The notes: generated by a model from the letters alone, not told the origin. DNA of 64,000 nucleotides from Parastagonospora avenae f. sp. tritici 18332-5 (GCA_022559985.1 JAFJTR010000043.1:1-64000); one strand, 5' to 3'; positions 51,367-63,690 are shown, numbered from the stretch's first letter. Numbers and translations are program-made.

Positions 51367-52701
51367 CTATGAGCGGACGAAGACGCTGTTGAGCTTGTTC
51401 AGCGCGCTGCTGTCCGCCGCGGTGCTGTTCTTAGCAAGACGCTCAGGCGCCAGATCGCGCGGGAATCGTGATGCAGTATTTGGACTGCGGCTGCCGGAGC
51501 GGCTGGTGCTCTGGTTATCCTTTTCTGGGCCATCGCCGTTGAGGAGCGAGCCCAGGGTTGGAAGTGGTCTCGTAGCTGCTGCGCCAGTAGACTCGCTGCT
51601 GGTGGACTGCGACTTCTCTGACGGCTCCGGCGTCGGTAGGCTGTTGGCGCCAGCTGATGCAGCGGCTCCATTAATAGCAGGAAGCTGGGGTCCTTGCTCA
51701 GGTACAGTGGAGGCGGGCGGTGGCGGTGGTTGAGCTGGGTGGTGCTGTGCCTGCTCGGCGGTGGACGGTGCGCGCGGTGGGGGCGTTGCCATGTACTGCT
51801 GCTGGGCCGCATGCGCCGCATGTGCAGCGTAAGCAGGATGATGCGCAAGCATGGGATGACCCGGCGGCGCATGGGGGTTGCTCATTTGCGGCGGTGGACG
51901 GTCAAAGACATGAGCACCTTGTGGGTGGTAGGGCGATGGTGCGTAGACGATGCCGCCGTAGAAGTAGGGGTGTTGCGCGTAGTATGCGTGCATGGGCGGG
52001 GTGCCGTTTGGCGGTGTCGGGGGATATACTGGGACTGCATACATTGGTGCTACCGGTCCTGGGCGCGCATACGGCGAGGTCGGTCCCATGCTGTGTGGAG
52101 CAGCGCTGTAGGGCGAGCCTGGCATGGGGCCGCGAGTAACGGCCGGTACAGTCTGCGTCTCGTTGACTGTAGACTCGGGGTACATGTTCTTTGGCGGGCG
52201 GATGTGTCGTAATTGCGCATCGTTAGTCGGTTGTGGGAGGTTGTTTGAATTTGAGCGAGAGTAGTAGCTGATCAGGTGGAGGTGCTGGCCGCTGGATGTG
52301 GTGATGCTGAAGGACTGCTTCATGAGGCCGTCTGGCTTGTAACGGTAGCCGTCAGGGCCCTCGCCTTCCGAGTCGCCATTTGCTGAGCCATCGGGTGACT
52401 TTCCGCTCGCGCGCTTGACTACGGGTGCTGTAGGTAGTGCGCTGCCTCCTCGCTTGCCCTCCATCTCGCGATATGTCAGGAAGCTGCCGGACACTCGGCT
52501 GGCGCTCCACGACTTTCCGTCAGTCCAGCGCCTCATACCAGCTTCCCGCTCATCCCAGACAAATACTGAGCCGGACTTGATCTGTTGGCGCTCCTTCTCC
52601 GAGAGGCGGCGCTGCACCCGCGGTAATATGCCAATTCGGCACGCCTCGAACAGAATGATGGCATCGTTGGGCGTGCGGACGTGGCCGTGGTAGGTCTCCA
52701 T
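51367..52701 (-). CDS. WOR1: WOPR (Gti1/Pac2) transcription factor, WOR1/RYP1/SGE1 type
   Basis: A 444-residue intronless protein. WOPR box 1 (residues 1-85) reads METYHGHVRTPNDAIILFEACR, LPRVQRRLSEKERQQIKSGSV and RRWTDGKSWSASRVSGSFLTYREMEGKRG. Box 2 (about 115-150) reads GYRYKPDGLMKQSFSITTS then HLHLISYYS. The 280-residue tail is Pro-, Tyr-, His- and Ala-rich low-complexity, as in Wor1, Ryp1 and Sge1. Known members bind DNA and control morphological switching, sporulation and expression of small secreted proteins during infection. The opening METYxGHVRT favours the Wor1/Ryp1 branch over the Pac2 branch. About 4 kb of non-coding DNA lies upstream, typical for this master regulator. It may act on the secreted genes in this window, but that is inference. 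Confidence 0.92.
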   Translation of the reverse strand: METYHGHVRTPNDAIILFEACRIGILPRVQRRLSEKERQQIKSGSVFVWDEREAGMRRWTDGKSWSASRVSGSFLTYREMEGKRGGSALPTAPVVKRASGKSPDGSANGDSEGEGPDGYRYKPDGLMKQSFSITTSSGQHLHLISYYSRSNSNNLPQPTNDAQLRHIRPPKNMYPESTVNETQTVPAVTRGPMPGSPYSAAPHSMGPTSPYARPGPVAPMYAVPVYPPTPPNGTPPMHAYYAQHPYFYGGIVYAPSPYHPQGAHVFDRPPPQMSNPHAPPGHPMLAHHPAYAAHAAHAAQQQYMATPPPRAPSTAEQAQHHPAQPPPPPASTVPEQGPQLPAINGAAASAGANSLPTPEPSEKSQSTSSESTGAAATRPLPTLGSLLNGDGPEKDNQSTSRSGSRSPNTASRFPRDLAPERLAKNSTAADSSALNKLNSVFVRS

Positions 52702-55700
52702 TGCGTCGAGGTGATGTATGAATGAGGGGGTGAGGTTTGTGGGGGATCACTCCTTCATGAGTGACTGCTTATTGCATTAGTGGGCGGTTGGTTGGCAGGA
52801 AAGCGCGGACGGCTGTAGCGGAAGGCACGACCCCAAGGAAAGTGCGATGATGCCCTGTGGGGACGTGGTTTGTGTCTAACACACTACGGGTATGGTCGAA
52901 GGACCACAGCAGAGAAAATCACACACATACCTGGAAGGCTGATTCAGTCACGAGGCGACGACAAACTTTCACTGATTCTTCGTCGGTAGAACAATGTAGG
53001 TTGTTATAGGTGGAATGCTGGCGGAGATCGGTGGGAGGGCAAAAGTGAGCAAAAGTCATCAGCGATGGGCCGGCTTCATGTACTCTGACCTGCAGCGTGA
53101 GCGGAGCCTGGCATCCTGGAATGTCTTTGGGTCTTCTCGGCGCTGGGGTCTTGATCGCCGCCCAGACCTGGAGTGGCGTTTGATAGCGAGATGCCACCAG
53201 TCCCACAAGCAGCCGAAGCTTTATTTGGACGCCGTTGGTTGCCCGCCGGGCGCCGTCCTGGCTGTGCAACCCCAGAGTATTTCACATCCTACGTGCATCG
53301 CCTCGCTCCTGCATACTCACAGGCTTTCCATCTCGCAGTATTCACATCTTCTCAAGGACTCCAAAGCAGCACTTCCTCCGCAATCAGCCCATGTGTGCAC
53401 TGGCGCCGAGTCCGCCGCGCCCTCAGCGGCATTGGCTTCGATCATCTCCTCGAGCCAAGCTTTCTACCTTAAATTGGCACTAATCAACCTAAACCCAAAA
53501 TCCAAAATTCCTATCAATGACAAGCCTTCCAGCCGCTCGCTAGGTCCACTCCAGCCCTGGTCCTGACACCTTCCAAGGCTCCACGGCGTACGCCTTTGAG
53601 TCCGTCAATCCGTCTTGTGATCCTTGGCCACCTTCCCTCTCTGGCCAAACAAACGCTGCGTGCCGCGAGGATCATTTTACCAAGCCAGGCCAAGGCGTCC
53701 CAGCAATCTGTGACCGCGCAAACATCTCGTGCTGGTGCGGCTTCAGCAGAATTGTGGCATGTCCTGGCATTGCTTGGCCCCCGAGTCCCTACTGCAGGTT
53801 CTCACCTACGACGGAAAGCGATCATGGTGCCTGGAGCAATACACGGGGACTTGCTGCGACAATCGAAGCGTGGCGATGCTGTGTATAGCTCCAGGCTCTC
53901 AGATATCCCGGTCGCTTTCTGTCGTAGTTGACAACTCTGCAGTAGAACCGCCCCGTGGTCGTGTTCCGAAGGTGCCTCTCGGCATCCTTGGGACACGGAC
54001 AAAATCAGCTCGGCGGTGCGGCTGACGTTGGAGGAGCGTCTAAGATTAAATTTTGCGAAGAATCCCACACAGGCAGAAAATAGCTCCTCTAACGCTGCAC
54101 CGCCTCGCAGTGTCCACTCGCACGAAGCAACACCCGTCGGGAACGTTGTGGTGTACGTGGAACATGTTTTACCGTTGCCCAAGCACGTCGGTCCTACATT
54201 CCTTGGAAAAGCGTCCGCTCGACTCCACACTAACGTAATCGTCCACTTGTTATTTCTCAGCCATTCGCTTAGGGCCTCGGCGTGATGATAGATCAAGCTT
54301 GGTGTCTTTGGATTAAGCTTACTCCGTACCACGAGATCCGATTTACCCACGCTGACGGTATGACAGGGCCGATGCAGTGCCGTTTGCGGAAGTACCTTTG
54401 CTCAGGAGTCTTGTCGTTCTTGTTTCCAAGCCGTTTGTCTGGTGAGCCTTTGCCGCAGCGTTCCATGCTGCCTTGGTTGCCTGATGTTGGAGGCCCTCGT
54501 GCGACACCGCGCTGCCGTCTCCCGTATTGGCTGGATACCTTCAGCCAGTCATCCCCTCAACGTGCTATGCGTCGTTAGAAAATGCCCAAGGCAGTATGGC
54601 AGTGGCGCCACTTCAACGCCATAATTCCGAGGCGTCGCAAAAGCCTGGCGTCTCAGGCTGCTTCGTAGGAGACAAAGACCCAGTTTACTTTATTGGCGCA
54701 GGTCACACTCAAGCCGGCCAAGCTAAACACGGAAGCTGTTTCGCGGGCAGGCCAAGGCGAACATCAACGGTTACTCGGATAGCGCAATGATACAGGAGAC
54801 TCGGTGAGATGGAAGGCCGCGTCAGCGACGAGCTTTCCAGGCAGTCATATTCACCTCAAGTGAGCACTGCAGTTAAGGCCTCCATGCCGTCCATAGCGTA
54901 ACACGACATGCCATTCGCCACATTGATGTCAAAATGCCATCACATTTGTCGCACAAAACATATCCTCAAATCCAGATACTGAAACTGCGTAGGCAATACG
55001 ACGTGCCGCGTGCTCAGCCAGCTCGCTTACACCTGTACGGTGCCGATAAGGTTGCGAGCAAGTTAAGCATAATTCCTGGCCCGCTGCTGACCCCGGAGTC
55101 GCCGCTACACCTGCTCCAGAACCAGCCACGGCGCGACTCTATTCGCAACCCCGCCTCCGGATCTGGAGCTGACCATGTCCCATGCTCACAAGTGAGTAAG
55201 CGAGTGCGAGACTTTTGCCAACATTCTCGTCCATGCATTACGAGATTTTCTATCTACCGTTCAAAAACACCGAAGAAGCTACTAGGGTAGGCCAAGCTGC
55301 GCTGGTTTGTAGTAGCGCCCGGGAAATCCCCTCCCCTCAATGCTGCTGAAGAACATCGACCGATGGCTCATCCAATAACCCGGACTTGAAATCCGACGCC
55401 AAAACTCCAGTCCGATATCCTAAACCTGCCCTCAGGTCAGCATCGCATTTATCCTACCGTGCGGGAGACGTCCCAGGCTAATGCTGACCGATACCCGGGT
55501 TTGCGCACGGGTTGGAGATTAATTGCCTTGCTTCGCTACTGTGCCAAGCGCACCTATATTGACAAGCAGATTGCTGAAGAAGGATGAATCATTCTAGAAG
55601 AGGCGCCGCATTGCATCCTCGGAAGTCATGGTAGGACATTGCATGTCTGTGAGACTCGGTGAGACTCCGGGGTTGGATGACTGTCTGGCTGCAGTTGTTG

Positions 55701-56791
55701 ATATGCAGCACGCCTCCGAATCCCCGAATGTGTAAGCTTCTCACTGCTCACTGCCGGTCAAGCAGCTTATCTCAGAGCATACTATGTACGCTGTCATGTT
55801 TTAGGCTATACGCAGTCACTATTTACCACGTAGATAAGTCTTCACGAAATGTATGGTCGAGCAACTCACAGGCCAACATTACAATTTGTCTTCTGCAATA
55901 AACCCTTGGTTCGTACTGCTTCAATCTGGAAAACGTGTCTTCATCCACGCTGTAAATCCACGCCGCAGACATTCCGCCACACCCCAACACCCCCAACTCT
56001 CGCAGAATTTAGATTCTATTTCCATACATTTCCCGGGCTCCGACGCAGCGCCACAGGCACCAATGCGGCACGGAGACACTGTTGCACCGAGATATTGGTG
56101 CGATACTTAGTGGATGGAATAGTTGTGTGACCTGCAGAAATTACTCATACTATATCACTAGCACACCAGGCGCCGGCGAAATTCGTGCCCGCCTTTTCTA
56201 AACGAGAAGAGATGAAGTAGTAGCCTAAATATATTTGAATATTTCTAGTAGAGCTAAGAAGAGTGTCTTAGAGCTGCGTGTATATCTAGGCTTCTCTGAG
56301 CTTATAATGCATATACCTCTAAAGGCTATTAGTTTATGTCGTGCAGGTGTAGAGCGGGCACGAATTTTGCTGCTGCCTGGTGAGCAGGTCAAAATTATGA
56401 ATTCGGCTCGTCGAAGAATTTGTAGGCTATGAAGATATAATGTATGTGTACTTCGTGAAAGCGAGGCTACGAGAGAACTTTTGATATGAGAAGATATGAG
56501 AAGCGAGGCAGTGTTGTATCAATTTACCCAGTGTATATATAAGTATAAGGTACAAGTGAAATGTCGTCTAGGTGAATATTTCAGGTGCTTCATGAAATGT
56601 ATATCGTGGTCGTTCCTGCAAGGTATCAGAACGGCATACTGAATTATATCTCGATTCAGAATGACATCCTAGGGAGTCTGAGACCGACAATAAAGTCTGA
56701 TCAAAGCCATGCACACGAATCATTCCTATAGACATTTCCCCCATCCCCAAACCATCCCACCGCCTGTAGCTCCACCCCTTACCCTCCTAAC
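52702..56791. other. Long non-coding region upstream of the WOPR gene
   Basis: Nearly 4.1 kb contain no supported gene. The first 2 kb (52702-54850) are moderately GC-rich, with overlapping frames on both strands but no domain, signal peptide or splice pattern; this would suit a long transcribed leader or promoter of the WOPR gene, as known for WOR1, RYP1 and SGE1. From about 56150 to 56700 the sequence is AT-rich with many TA steps and looks eroded. Confidence 0.45.
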
Positions 56792-58173
56792 CTACCCAAA
56801 CGTCGCCTCCCACGGCTCATACCCCTCCGCCCTCATAACCCGCTCAATCTGCCTCCTCCTAACCCCAACATTCCCCCCATCAAACAGTGGCAAACACGCC
56901 GCATCCGCCAGAATCGCGCCAAACCCCATATCCTCCGCATAACTTGTGATGCCCACAACACCCATGCACGTCTGCACCGCGCCCACGACTCTCTCGCTAC
57001 ACCATACCTTCGCCTCGCACGCGAGTTCCACTTTCGCTTCCCAGGGAATCTGCTCTTCTGGACGTTCGAGTGTGCTCATGGCTTTCCAGACAAGTGCGCG
57101 CGCCGCGTCGATGTCGCATTTAACATCAATAAGACGGTCAGATACAGCTTGGTGCGAGATAATCGCCTCGTGCCCACCTCTCGCCTCGCGCTTGCAAAAC
57201 GCCAGCGCGAGCGTGAACGCATGCCGCATGACGCCGACGCACATGGCGCCCACGAGCGCGGCGCTGGTGCCGAACGTGCGCTCGACGACGAGTGCACCTG
57301 CGCCGGGCGGAGCGAGGAGGTTCGCGTGCGGGGCGCGGAAGGAGGTGAAGCGTGTGTGGGGGCCGTTTGTGGATTTGTGGCCGGATAGCGCGGGGTGGGA
57401 GAGGATGGTGTATGCGGAGGGGGGGTTGGCGGCGATGTCGGCGCGGGTGAGGAGGAGGATAAGGATTTTGGAAGAGGGGGAGATGGATGGGTCTTGGGGG
57501 TATGAAGGCGTGGGGATTTCGCGGCATACGAGACAGGCTAGGTCGGCGCCGCGCGAGTCCCAGCCGCCGGAGTTCGTTGTCCAGAGCTGGAGGCAGTTAG
57601 TGATGGTTGATGGGCGTGGATGATGGGGTTGTTTACTTTCTCTCCGTTGACGATCCACTCATCGCCCTCTCTATATGCGGTTGTTTGTAAGCCTGGTGCT
57701 CCTCTCTCCAGCCAATTCGCTGTACCGCCAGGCTCGCTATGCATGAAGCTTGCCAGCATCTCACCCTCTTGCTTCAAGAAAGGCGAGAGGAATTTCTCGT
57801 GCTGTGCTTCGCTGCCGGCAAGTATCAGTGGAGTGAGGCCCAGTCCAGTGCCTAGAATAGTGATTGCTGTGCTGGGTTCTACGGTATGAAATTCCTCAAT
57901 AACGATTGCGGCATCGATGAGGCCGTTCGACGTGCCGCCGAGAACAACGGGAATCTGACCTTTGATCAAACCAGATCTTACGGCCTCTTGGTAGATTGGT
58001 AGAGTGGACTTGAAGCGCTCGTTTTGGCTGGGGAGGGCGGCGTACAACTTGGGGGCTGTTGAGAGGACGTTCTGAGCAAAGGCCTTAGCATTTTCACGAA
58101 GCTGTTTCTGCTCGGGAGAGAGATTGAAGTCGACCATTTTGACACAAGCGTTGATTGCAGTTGCTGGAAACAT
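56792..58173 (-). CDS. Acyl-CoA dehydrogenase-like flavoprotein
   Basis: Two exons (58173-57637, 57586-56792; 50-nt intron, GTAAAC...CTCCAG) give 443 residues, or 431 if the second ATG (58137, MVDFNLSPEQKQLRENAKAFAQ) is used. The N-terminal helical domain includes PVVLGGTSNGLIDAAIVIEE. The middle domain has MHSEPGGTANW and EWIVNGEK joined to LWTTNSGGWD across the intron. The C-terminal helical domain holds VERTFGTSAALVGAMCVGVMRHAFTLALAFCKREARGG and a QTCMGVVGITSYAEDM segment, the usual place of the CoA/FAD-contacting 'G-G-x-G' block, here altered. The expected role is FAD-dependent acyl-CoA oxidation or a related reaction. No peroxisomal SKL end is present; the protein ends EATFG. Substrate unknown. 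Confidence 0.82.
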
Positions 58174-58353
58174 ATATGTCCTGGCCCCACCTGCAGTCAG
58201 CAGTTAGTAATCCTTGGACTTGTCAGCAGATACGAACATCGAATCCAACGGGGAAGAGATTTGCCGCTCGTATTGTCCATGTTTCTCCAAATCAGGCAGG
58301 TTGTGTAGCTTGGAAGCTTGGAATATCACTTCGAATTTCTTAGCCATGGCTGA

Positions 58354-59232
58354 CTACCGCAAACCCGATATGTCTCTTGACATGGAGTGTACGCGGTCTT
58401 CGAGTTCCCTCTTCTTCCTTTCCAACTGCTTCATTTCCTCTTCCTCCCGCCTTAGATCGTCCTCGCTGAGTTGCGGTGCCACAGGCGGCTCCTCCTCTGC
58501 ATCCTCTATTTCGTCAAGAAAGTCGCGGTTGCGGTTCAATCGACTGAACTCGCTAACCTGCTGTTCGAGGCGTTCTTCGTAGTAGTCTATCGAGGTAGTG
58601 ACTTGTGCGTGTCGTTGGCGCATGGCTGCGATTTTTTCTTGAGCACCTGGGATGGGGCTGTATGATGTTAGTCTGGTCAAGTCGAAGGGGGATCTGAGCA
58701 CGTACTATACTCCTAGTAGCTTCTCGGCTCCTTCCAGAAGCGACTCGACATCCACCTCGTTCTTGTTGTTGCCGTCGTATTTTCGGTAGCCCAGACCTGA
58801 GCCTGCTCCACCACCTCCACCCTGTCGTATCCTCTCGACCAGATTGTTGCCGAGAACAGCTGCTACTGCGGTGTTCCTTCTTGGTGCGCGGACAGCATTC
58901 GCCCCGCCTCCAGAAATGCTTGCGCCGGCTCCATTGGCGTTGAAGATAGTGTTTCGTCTATTTGCGGATGCTGAGGTGTCGGTATGCTTGGGCGCGGCTG
59001 GTGGCGGAGGAACTGAAAAGAGAGCGCGTTCATGGGGTTCCGTATCTCGAATCAGGCTCGTGATATCATGGTTTTGTAGGAGCGCGTTTGTGAATATCTT
59101 TGGTGGAGCGAAGCTATGCTTGTCAGTCGTGATATTTGAGTAAATATGATATACCCACTTCAGCTCCGCGATTGACGCCGCGCAGAACGATATCTGCTCT
59201 AAATGCGCATCCAATAGCGACATGGCAGACAT
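58354..59232 (-). CDS. SPC34: DASH complex subunit SPC34
   Basis: Three exons (59232-59159, 59113-58706, 58657-58354; introns 45 and 48 nt) give 261 residues. The family opening LLDAHLEQISFCAASIAEL is followed across intron 1 by FAPPKIFTNALLQNHDITSLIRDTEPHERALF. The central linker is Gly/Ala/Asn-rich. The second conserved part, EKLLGVYPIPG, is formed across intron 2, and a long coiled coil (about 175-255) ends in RVHSMSRDI. Spc34 is one of ten DASH/Dam1 subunits that ring spindle microtubules and couple kinetochores to plus ends. The DASH complex is fungal-specific. A second ATG at 59223 could also start translation. It is divergent from RPN3, with 207 bases between start codons. Confidence 0.9.
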
Positions 59233-59439
59233 TTATCACGCTATGTGGTGTTGTGTCGTCCTGTTGGTGATATGACGCGGGGGTAAACACGGCGGCCCGG
59301 CAATACTTTCCTCCGCCGACGTTCGTAGCAGCTGTACCTGGAGCTCCCGCCTCACCACGTCAACCAACAACCGCCCGCCTACCACCACTATCACCACGTA
59401 ACTTCCTTTCTCATTGTCGCCGTCACAAATTCAAACACC

Positions 59440-61156
59440 ATGGCGGACAGTATGGAAGGGGTAGTCGCGACCGTCGACGAGCCCAAAACCGAGGAGAAAG
59501 CGATTGAGGGTAAGTCATTCACCACCACGCATCATGCCGTTTACTTCGAGATGTCCCTGCGCCAACTGCACGACATCATGGCCGGTCCGCAAGATGTGCC
59601 CGAGTCACATGATCGCGACGGACCTGGCGTGCTGCAAGTATCTGTATCAGCGGGCTGACCCAACGACGGTAGACATTCGGGGCAACTTTGTCCTGCTCGA
59701 GCGTGCAGTAGCACAGTTCGATACACGCTTCACTCTCCGCGCCCTCCGGTCAATATCATCTCTCCGCAAAAGGCTGACCGACCGCGTACTATGCTCCGTC
59801 ATCATTCTCACATACTCGCCCAACAACGCCACGGCACGGACGTTTATCGAGTTCATTGGCATGGACGGCGAGGCGATCCAGAGTGTCGTATCACAGTACA
59901 AGGAGGAGGTGCAACTTAACAAGAACAGCACCAAGGAGCCACTGCCAGAGGTTGACGTTTACATAGCCATCCTCATCCAGGTATGTTTGTCAGCAGGTGG
60001 CAGCGATTCGTGCTAATCATTGCAGGTGTATCTCTATGATCAGAAAGACTTTGAGGAGGGCGCCGAGTTCTCAGAGAAGCTGGTGGACAAGATCCGGGAG
60101 CTGAACAGGCGGACGCTGGATTCGCTCGCCGCAAAGGCATACTTCTATTTCTCGCTCTTCCACGAGGAGATGGACCCCAAGCCGCCGTCCAAGCAGTCGC
60201 CCGTCATCAACATTCGCGGAAAGCTGCTTGCGGCTCTGCGAAGTGCGGTGCTGAGGAAGGACTCGGACACGCAGGCATCTGTCACCACGCTGCTCCTCCG
60301 CAACTACATCTCGACCGCCGACATCACGCAAGCCGATCTTCTTGTCGCGCAAACACAGTTCCCCCCGAACGCCCCCAACAACCAGGTTGCGAGGTACCTG
60401 TTCTACCTTGGAAGGATACGCGCGATCCAGCTGTCCTACACCGAAGCACACGAGCACCTCGTCAGCGCCACCCGCAAGTCGCCCTCCGCACACGTCGCGA
60501 CCGGCTTCTACCAGGCCTCGATGAAGCTGCTGATTGTTGTCGAACTGCTCATGGGCGACATTCCCGAGCGCGACGTCTTCAGCCAACCCCGCCTCGAGCG
60601 CGCCCTGGAGCCCTACTTCCGCCTTGTCCGAGCTGTCCGCGTCGGCGACCTGCAGGGATTCTTGAGGGTCGTTCAGATGCACTCCACGACCTTCCAGCAG
60701 GACGGTACCTACACGTTGATCCTCCGCCTGCGACAAAACGTCATCAAGACCGGCATCCGCATGCTGTCGCTGTCGTACTCGCGCATCTCCCTCCGGGACA
60801 TCTGCATCCGTCTGGGACTCGAGAGCGAAGAGTCGGCCGAGTACATTGTGGCAAAGGCCATCCGCGACGGTGTAATAGAGGCATCAATCGATCACGAGAA
60901 GGGTTTCATGCAGACAAAGGTGGCTGGAGATATCTACGCGACCCGCGAGCCCGGCGAGGCATTCCACGAGCGCATCCGAGCATGCCTGACTCTGCACGAC
61001 GAGTGCGTCAGAGCGATGCGCTACCCGATGAATCAGCACCGGCTGGAGCTGAAGAACGCGCAGGAGGCCCGGGAACGCGAACGTGAACTGGCCAAGGAGA
61101 TCCAAGAGGGTGACATCGACGATGACGATGCAGGCGGCGACTTTGAGGGCTTGTAG
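59440..61156 (+). CDS. RPN3: 26S proteasome regulatory subunit RPN3
   Basis: Three exons (59440-59509, 59673-59980, 60026-61156) give 502 residues. After a short acidic N-terminus the protein reads DIRGNFVLLERAVAQFDTRFTLRALRSISSLRKRL across intron 1. A TPR-like helical solenoid follows (LRNYISTADITQADLLVAQTQFP, RYLFYLGRIRAIQL, YTEAHEHLVSATRKSP). The PCI domain (about 380-460) is marked by RISLRDICIRLGLESEESAEYIVAKAIRDGVIEASIDH. The C-terminal helix carries an RERELAKEIQ stretch and an acidic end. Rpn3 (PSMD3) is a scaffold of the proteasome lid. Intron 1 is 163 nt, long for this genome, and was chosen because it alone restores the conserved DIRxNF block. Confidence 0.92.
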
Positions 61157-61530
61157 AGTGCTTGGGGTGGCCAGAAGCTGTTTCTCTTCGACATGTACGA
61201 TAGCTGCTTCAGACAGGCATTGATAGAGTAGCCTGGTAATGAGTAGAACCAGCATCCATGAATAACAGCATGAAACTAGCTGCTAGTCTTCATCATATGT
61301 TTTGCTGCACTGAAGTGAATGTAACTGTCCGCCTTGGACCCCACAAACGTCATCATGTGGAGTTTAGCCCAAAGTAGCAATATCCGTGAACTAGCCGCCG
61401 CAGCTGCCCTCGCCCATGATTGCTCCCCGCAACCACGTCAACAGATAACATTCTCAAACCGGGCAAGGGTACCAATCATGTTACTCCCATACCACAATGT
61501 ATGTTAACATCGAGTTTATAACTGAGTGCC
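61157..61530. other. Intergenic region
   Basis: 3' flank of RPN3 and upstream region of the ankyrin gene. A short exon with an ATG (61478, MLLPYHN) followed by a GTATGT donor was examined, but its phase does not fit the downstream frame. Confidence 0.4.
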
Positions 61531-62478
61531 TTGTCAGAGCTGACATCCTCCAGGATTGACGTATCCCGGCGTCTGCGCCGTGCCATCCTCCTCAATGACC
61601 TCCCTCTCGTGAAGCGCATCATCCAGAACAACCCGCAAATACTGCGTAACCCAGATTTCGAAGACAAAAGCAACACAAGCCTACATCTCGCTGCTCGACA
61701 TGGCTTCACACAAATTGCTGTACGAGCATGATATGAGAGCAAGGAGTACAAGCTAATATCACCCAGGAATTCCTCATCAACCTCGGCCACGAATCCGATA
61801 TGATCAGCCGCAACAACGACCTCGAAACCCCACTGATGCTCGCCGCCGCCGCCGGCAAAGAAGAAACCGGCGTGACCCTCGCAAAGCGCTTTCCAGAATG
61901 CATTCCGTGGGCGGATAAACACGGGCTTGACGCTGTATGTCCTCCTTCACCCCTTAATTCCACCCCTATGATTACTAACGTATACATCACAGCTCATGCT
62001 CTCATGTAAATCCGGCTTCGGCACGCTCCACCTAATCCCCACACTCATCCTGCACGGCCCCTCCACGCTCTCCGCATCCGATAACAACGGCAACACCGCG
62101 CTGCACCACGCCTCCGCCGCCGGCGAACTCAAAGCCCTACGCATGCTGCTCCAATACGGCGCGAATCCGCTGGCGTGCAACGTGTACAGCTGGACGCCGC
62201 TGCACTACAGCGCGACGGTGGCGGCGGAGAGTTATTTCAAGGGATTGATCATCGAGAGCGAGAAGAGTAAAGCGGAGGTGAAGCGGGAGAGGGCGGAGAA
62301 GGAAAGGAGGGGCAGGGCGGGCGTGAGGATTGTTACGGGCGATGACGAGGGGGTGGGGAGTGCGGGGAATGGGATGGAGTGGAGTCCTGTGGAGAGGAGG
62401 AGGGCGATGACGCCGACGGAGGGGAGGGGGTGGGGGGATGGGGCGAGAGCGAGGGCGGAGACGGGGGAGTCGATTTAG
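61531..62478 (+). CDS. Ankyrin-repeat protein, AVO2-like (TORC2-associated)
   Basis: Three exons (61531-61719, 61767-61934, 61993-62478; introns 47 and 58 nt) give about 280 residues. The N-terminus SSRIDVSRRLRRAILLNDLPLVKRIIQNNPQILRNPD is followed by ankyrin repeats: NTSLHLAARHGFTQIA joined to EFLINLGHE, DLETPLMLAAAAGKEE, and GNTALHHASAAGELKALRMLLQYGANPLACN. A basic/acidic coiled segment (SEKSKAEVKRERAEKERRGR) and a low-complexity tail follow. The layout resembles yeast Avo2, a non-essential TORC2 subunit. The frame has no ATG: it begins with TTG after a TAA at 61519-61521, and no upstream exon fits the phase, so the true start is missing or lies in an undetected exon. The start coordinate is therefore approximate. 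Confidence 0.65.
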
Positions 62479-63690
62479 ATGTGGCGGGACTTTGATGTTG
62501 GCGTATAGTGGACATTGGGGTTTGAGTATGTGTGAATTACGTGTGTATCTTGCTCGGCGAGATATTGCAGAACCGCTAAGACTGGATGTTTTCCGCTCTA
62601 AAGTACCTTCCGTGCGATTCAATTTCCTTGTTTCAACAATTCCGTCCTTCTCTCATTCTACATACACTTCTATCAAATCTCCCCGTTGAAAAGGTTTCCG
62701 AAACACTTTGAGACGAAGTAGTCGCTAAATTATTCTAGGTGCCGAGAACCCGCGTCGATTGCCATGATACGTATGATTCTTCAGCTTCCCATATTCTCGC
62801 ACGCGGGCCTCACCATCCAGTCACTTCACGTGACGTGGCGCTGTCTCGATTTGTTCGGATAAAATAGGGATGAGGGCAGGGTTTGGCGTCAACTGACGCA
62901 AGAGTCGCTACGAAGGGCTGATAGCAAAGTTGATGGAGATGGAGGATGAGCACGATGTAATGAAGACATGAGCAGTATAGTTGTATGAGAGAGTGCGAAT
63001 CTTTATAGAATTGGGATCGCGAGGCGCATTAGAACCCTTGCGCATCAGCAGTGAATGGCGTAGCGAGGTTAGTGTCTCAAATTTCGGTAAGCTGAGTTCA
63101 TGTCTTTGGAAGGCGGGCTGTCCGGTTATAATGTATCAGTGCTGAGGTAACTTCATGTTAGAAGCGTAGTTGAAATCAGGATCGATACTTGACGAGCATT
63201 GGACTTTCTTTGTAAATTTGGGGGACGTAGAAGCACTCTGAAAACGCTTGGGGGCGAGGTTCTCTTCGATTTAGCCTTGTGCTACTAACTAGTAATATGC
63301 AGCTTGTTACCATTCGCCCTCCACATGTCCTCGTCATGCCTCGCACTTGGCATATTTCTCCGCATTATGTGCGATCTTGCTAATTTTGGGAGCACGATAA
63401 GTCTGTCAAATACCTTCTGGGTTCATCGCTGACTGCGTGTTAATACGTTATTGCGAATCCATCGTGGAAGCACCAAAGCACAGTGAGGTGAGAGTGTATC
63501 ACGGAGTGGAGGGAGGTAAAGGCAGGCTGAATCGACGTCTCCATATCGTCTATAAACAGTCCACCCAGCTCCTCTCTCCTCTTCGCACTCCACTTCTCAA
63601 AACTCCAAGTGTCGGGACCAGCTTCGTAGCACAAAATCTCATAGTGAGTCGCCATCTCATCCTCCCCACTTTTACACTAAGCTTTTAAGA
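62479..63690. other. Intergenic region
   Basis: No supported gene in 1.2 kb. A CACGTG core lies near 62826, and frames at 63437-63688 occur on both strands without motifs. Its right end is the leader of the partial gene at 63691. Confidence 0.4.

Noticed and set aside
53015..54790. Several plus- and minus-strand frames in the WOPR upstream region
   Set aside because: They overlap each other in several registers, show no domains or signal peptides, and fit GC-rich leader sequence better.
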